Assembly (NCBI RefSeq): GCF_023898315.1
Contig: NC_064621.1
Location: forward strand, 537,685,383 to 537,749,382
Source: Schistocerca nitens
Taxonomy: Eukaryota > Arthropoda > Insecta > Orthoptera > Acrididae
Length of the DNA: 64,000 bases
Direction of reading: 5' to 3'
Position numbers and translations under genes: made by a program. How positions within the stretch are numbered: position 1 is the first letter of the stretch; every line of letters starts with the position of its first letter. The notes beneath the pieces were generated by a model that saw nothing but the letters and a program-made list of their open reading frames with translations, was not told the DNA's origin and ran no database searches. Positions 62,724 to 64,000 of this stretch are shown here, in pieces.

Positions 62724-64000
62724 TGAGTAAATTTTGCAGATTACAGTGCTGCCCATTAAAACTGAAGACCACAATGGCGGTATACGACAAACTTCAAACT
62801 GACATGAAATCTATTACATTCTTGGATATGCTAAGCATAAGCATTCCACTGCAGCTGCACAAAGTCGGAAGGAGTAACACCATACACATTCTGTATTAAA
62901 AGGAAAACTTCAGCATCCCCATTCGGAAATAACGTTTGAATGTTAGTTATTTGTGAACAAAATCGTGTTATGCCTTTCGCAGCAAAAAGAAACGTCTACT
63001 AACAAATGTCTGAATTCGGTAGAAGCAACATCGACCCCTGTCGATATTGCACTTCATTGGTGAGCATAACTGCTAGTCGCGTTGATTGGGCACATCGACT
63101 GTCATGTGAATATGAAATTGATGGGTTCAACACGGCCGTACTCAACGTTATGCAGGATCTCAACGGTCCCGACCGTTATTGAAGTCATTTGTGATATCAG
63201 GCAACGCGTAGAAATCAATAGTCTTCGAGTTCCCCTTGGGGGACACGATGCAACCCCTGTCTGAAGCAGCCATACCCCTGGTACTCAGGGTAAAAGGCGT
63301 TCTCAGACGGTATGAGATGTGTGATGGAGAATACACATCATGTCCTCGATGGCTGCTCGTCTAATGTGGTGGGTCCGAACATACCGACACGAGTAGTAAC
63401 ATTTCATTTGCAAGTCCAGACTATCTAGGACTTGGCATGTGGCTAAGAACTCCTTGGTTGACATGGATGCAGCTGGGAAAAAATCTGTCAGTCTAAGACT
63501 ACCTGAGCTCTATATTGGATAGGTCTGGCCAACTGCTAACTGAAGCCTTCTGTGGGGTACAGTATCGGCGCAGTAGTCACTGCACGGTTACCGAGGACGA
63601 ACGATTTGGCTGCGGTGGCAGCACCGCCATGAGGGACCCCATGGGTAGGTACCGACTTCGGCCCAGTAGTAATATGTGGTCCTTTTTGAGGATTCGTCTC
63701 CTATATGGGAAATAACTTTTTTTGGCCTATTCCCGCAGTAGGTAGTGGTGGAGAAGGGTAATAGAGCTTTCCCATCCAGTGCTCTTAAACCAGTCGGACT
63801 ACTAAATATTTGCGTGCTCGTAAGTGAAAGGGGAAGCAAGTGTGAGAGTAAATTTTTCAGTGAAAAGCGTCTACAAAAATAATGCCTCATTACTAAAGCT
63901 TGTGTGGTAGCAAACAGTCAGTGGTGTAGTCTCATCGCCTGAATGACTCCTCGAATATCCCACGCGAGAACTGACCGAGAGGAAAGACTTAGTGCATGCT
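62724..64000. other. No firm feature, possible unrecognised repeat
   Basis: The start (CAGTGCTGCCCATTAAAACT at about 62746) looks like the terminal repeat of a Tc1-like family, and the GC-richer part from 63060 to 63700 has the texture of a decayed transposon. I could not read any catalytic block in either strand. The window ends before a right terminal repeat would be seen. Confidence 0.3.

Noticed and set aside
1..64000. CRISPR arrays, operons, bacterial-type promoters or a biosynthetic cluster
   Set aside because: No regularly spaced short repeats with unique spacers, no adjacent co-directional genes and no prokaryotic signals. The content is eukaryotic transposons throughout.

Overview
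This window looks like non-genic, transposon-saturated nuclear DNA from a large arthropod genome. The best guess is an orthopteran of the Schistocerca (desert locust/grasshopper) type. The main reason is a tRNA-headed SINE that recurs nine times; from memory its head, body and tail look like repeats common in Schistocerca assemblies, and this was not checked against a database. There are no operons, ribosome binding sites, rRNA genes, true tRNA genes or recognisable host exons. Almost every long reading frame is a piece of a transposase or reverse transcriptase. Only two frames look uninterrupted and meaningful: a 340-aa Tc1-type transposase (52290..53312, minus) and a 92-aa basic protein inside a TTAA-flanked element (49924..50202, plus).

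Layout. 0-5 kb: 3' end of a Tc1 element, a LINE 3' fragment, a decayed mariner and small SINE pieces. 5-11 kb: three RTE-type LINE fragments, a two-unit tandem repeat, a Tc1 element carrying a SINE, and a spaced direct repeat. 11-18 kb: a fold-back repeat, a probable solo LTR with a (GT)n run, a head-to-head Tc1 inverted duplication, and a fold-back element with a tRNA-like unit in each arm. 18-23.3 kb: a LINE reverse transcriptase fragment with a SINE, then a LINE RNase H domain split by a nearly complete RTE element. 25.9-27.1 kb: a mariner with a SINE inside. 27.9-32.6 kb: a deep nest, in which a Tc1 element is split by a divergent RTE element that carries a tRNA-SINE and a 5S-rRNA-derived SINE, the latter itself split by another tRNA-SINE.

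33-36.3 kb is largely unrecognised. 36.3-41.9 kb is a very large imperfect inverted repeat that I cannot assign to a family and that is the main unexplained structure. 41.9-43.4 kb: a Tc1 element interrupted by a SINE with a different tRNA head. 43.8-45.2 kb: another RTE copy. 46.6-49.1 kb: a hairpin of two opposed tRNA-like units, a long SINE, and a Tc1 element with a SINE in it. 49.5-50.6 kb: the TTAA element. 52.1-53.6 kb: the intact Tc1 element. 54.7-58.4 kb: a LINE tail, a split Tc1 relative and a LINE. 59.7-62.7 kb: a fold-back MITE, an internally deleted mariner and a further Tc1 pseudogene.

Interaction between parts: the transposases and LINE proteins are, or were, mobility enzymes. 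The SINEs, fold-backs and deletion derivatives are likely parasites of such enzymes. Target-site duplications and nesting give a relative order of insertion. Homology calls rest on protein motifs and on pairwise comparison of copies by eye, so boundaries without a target-site duplication are approximate.
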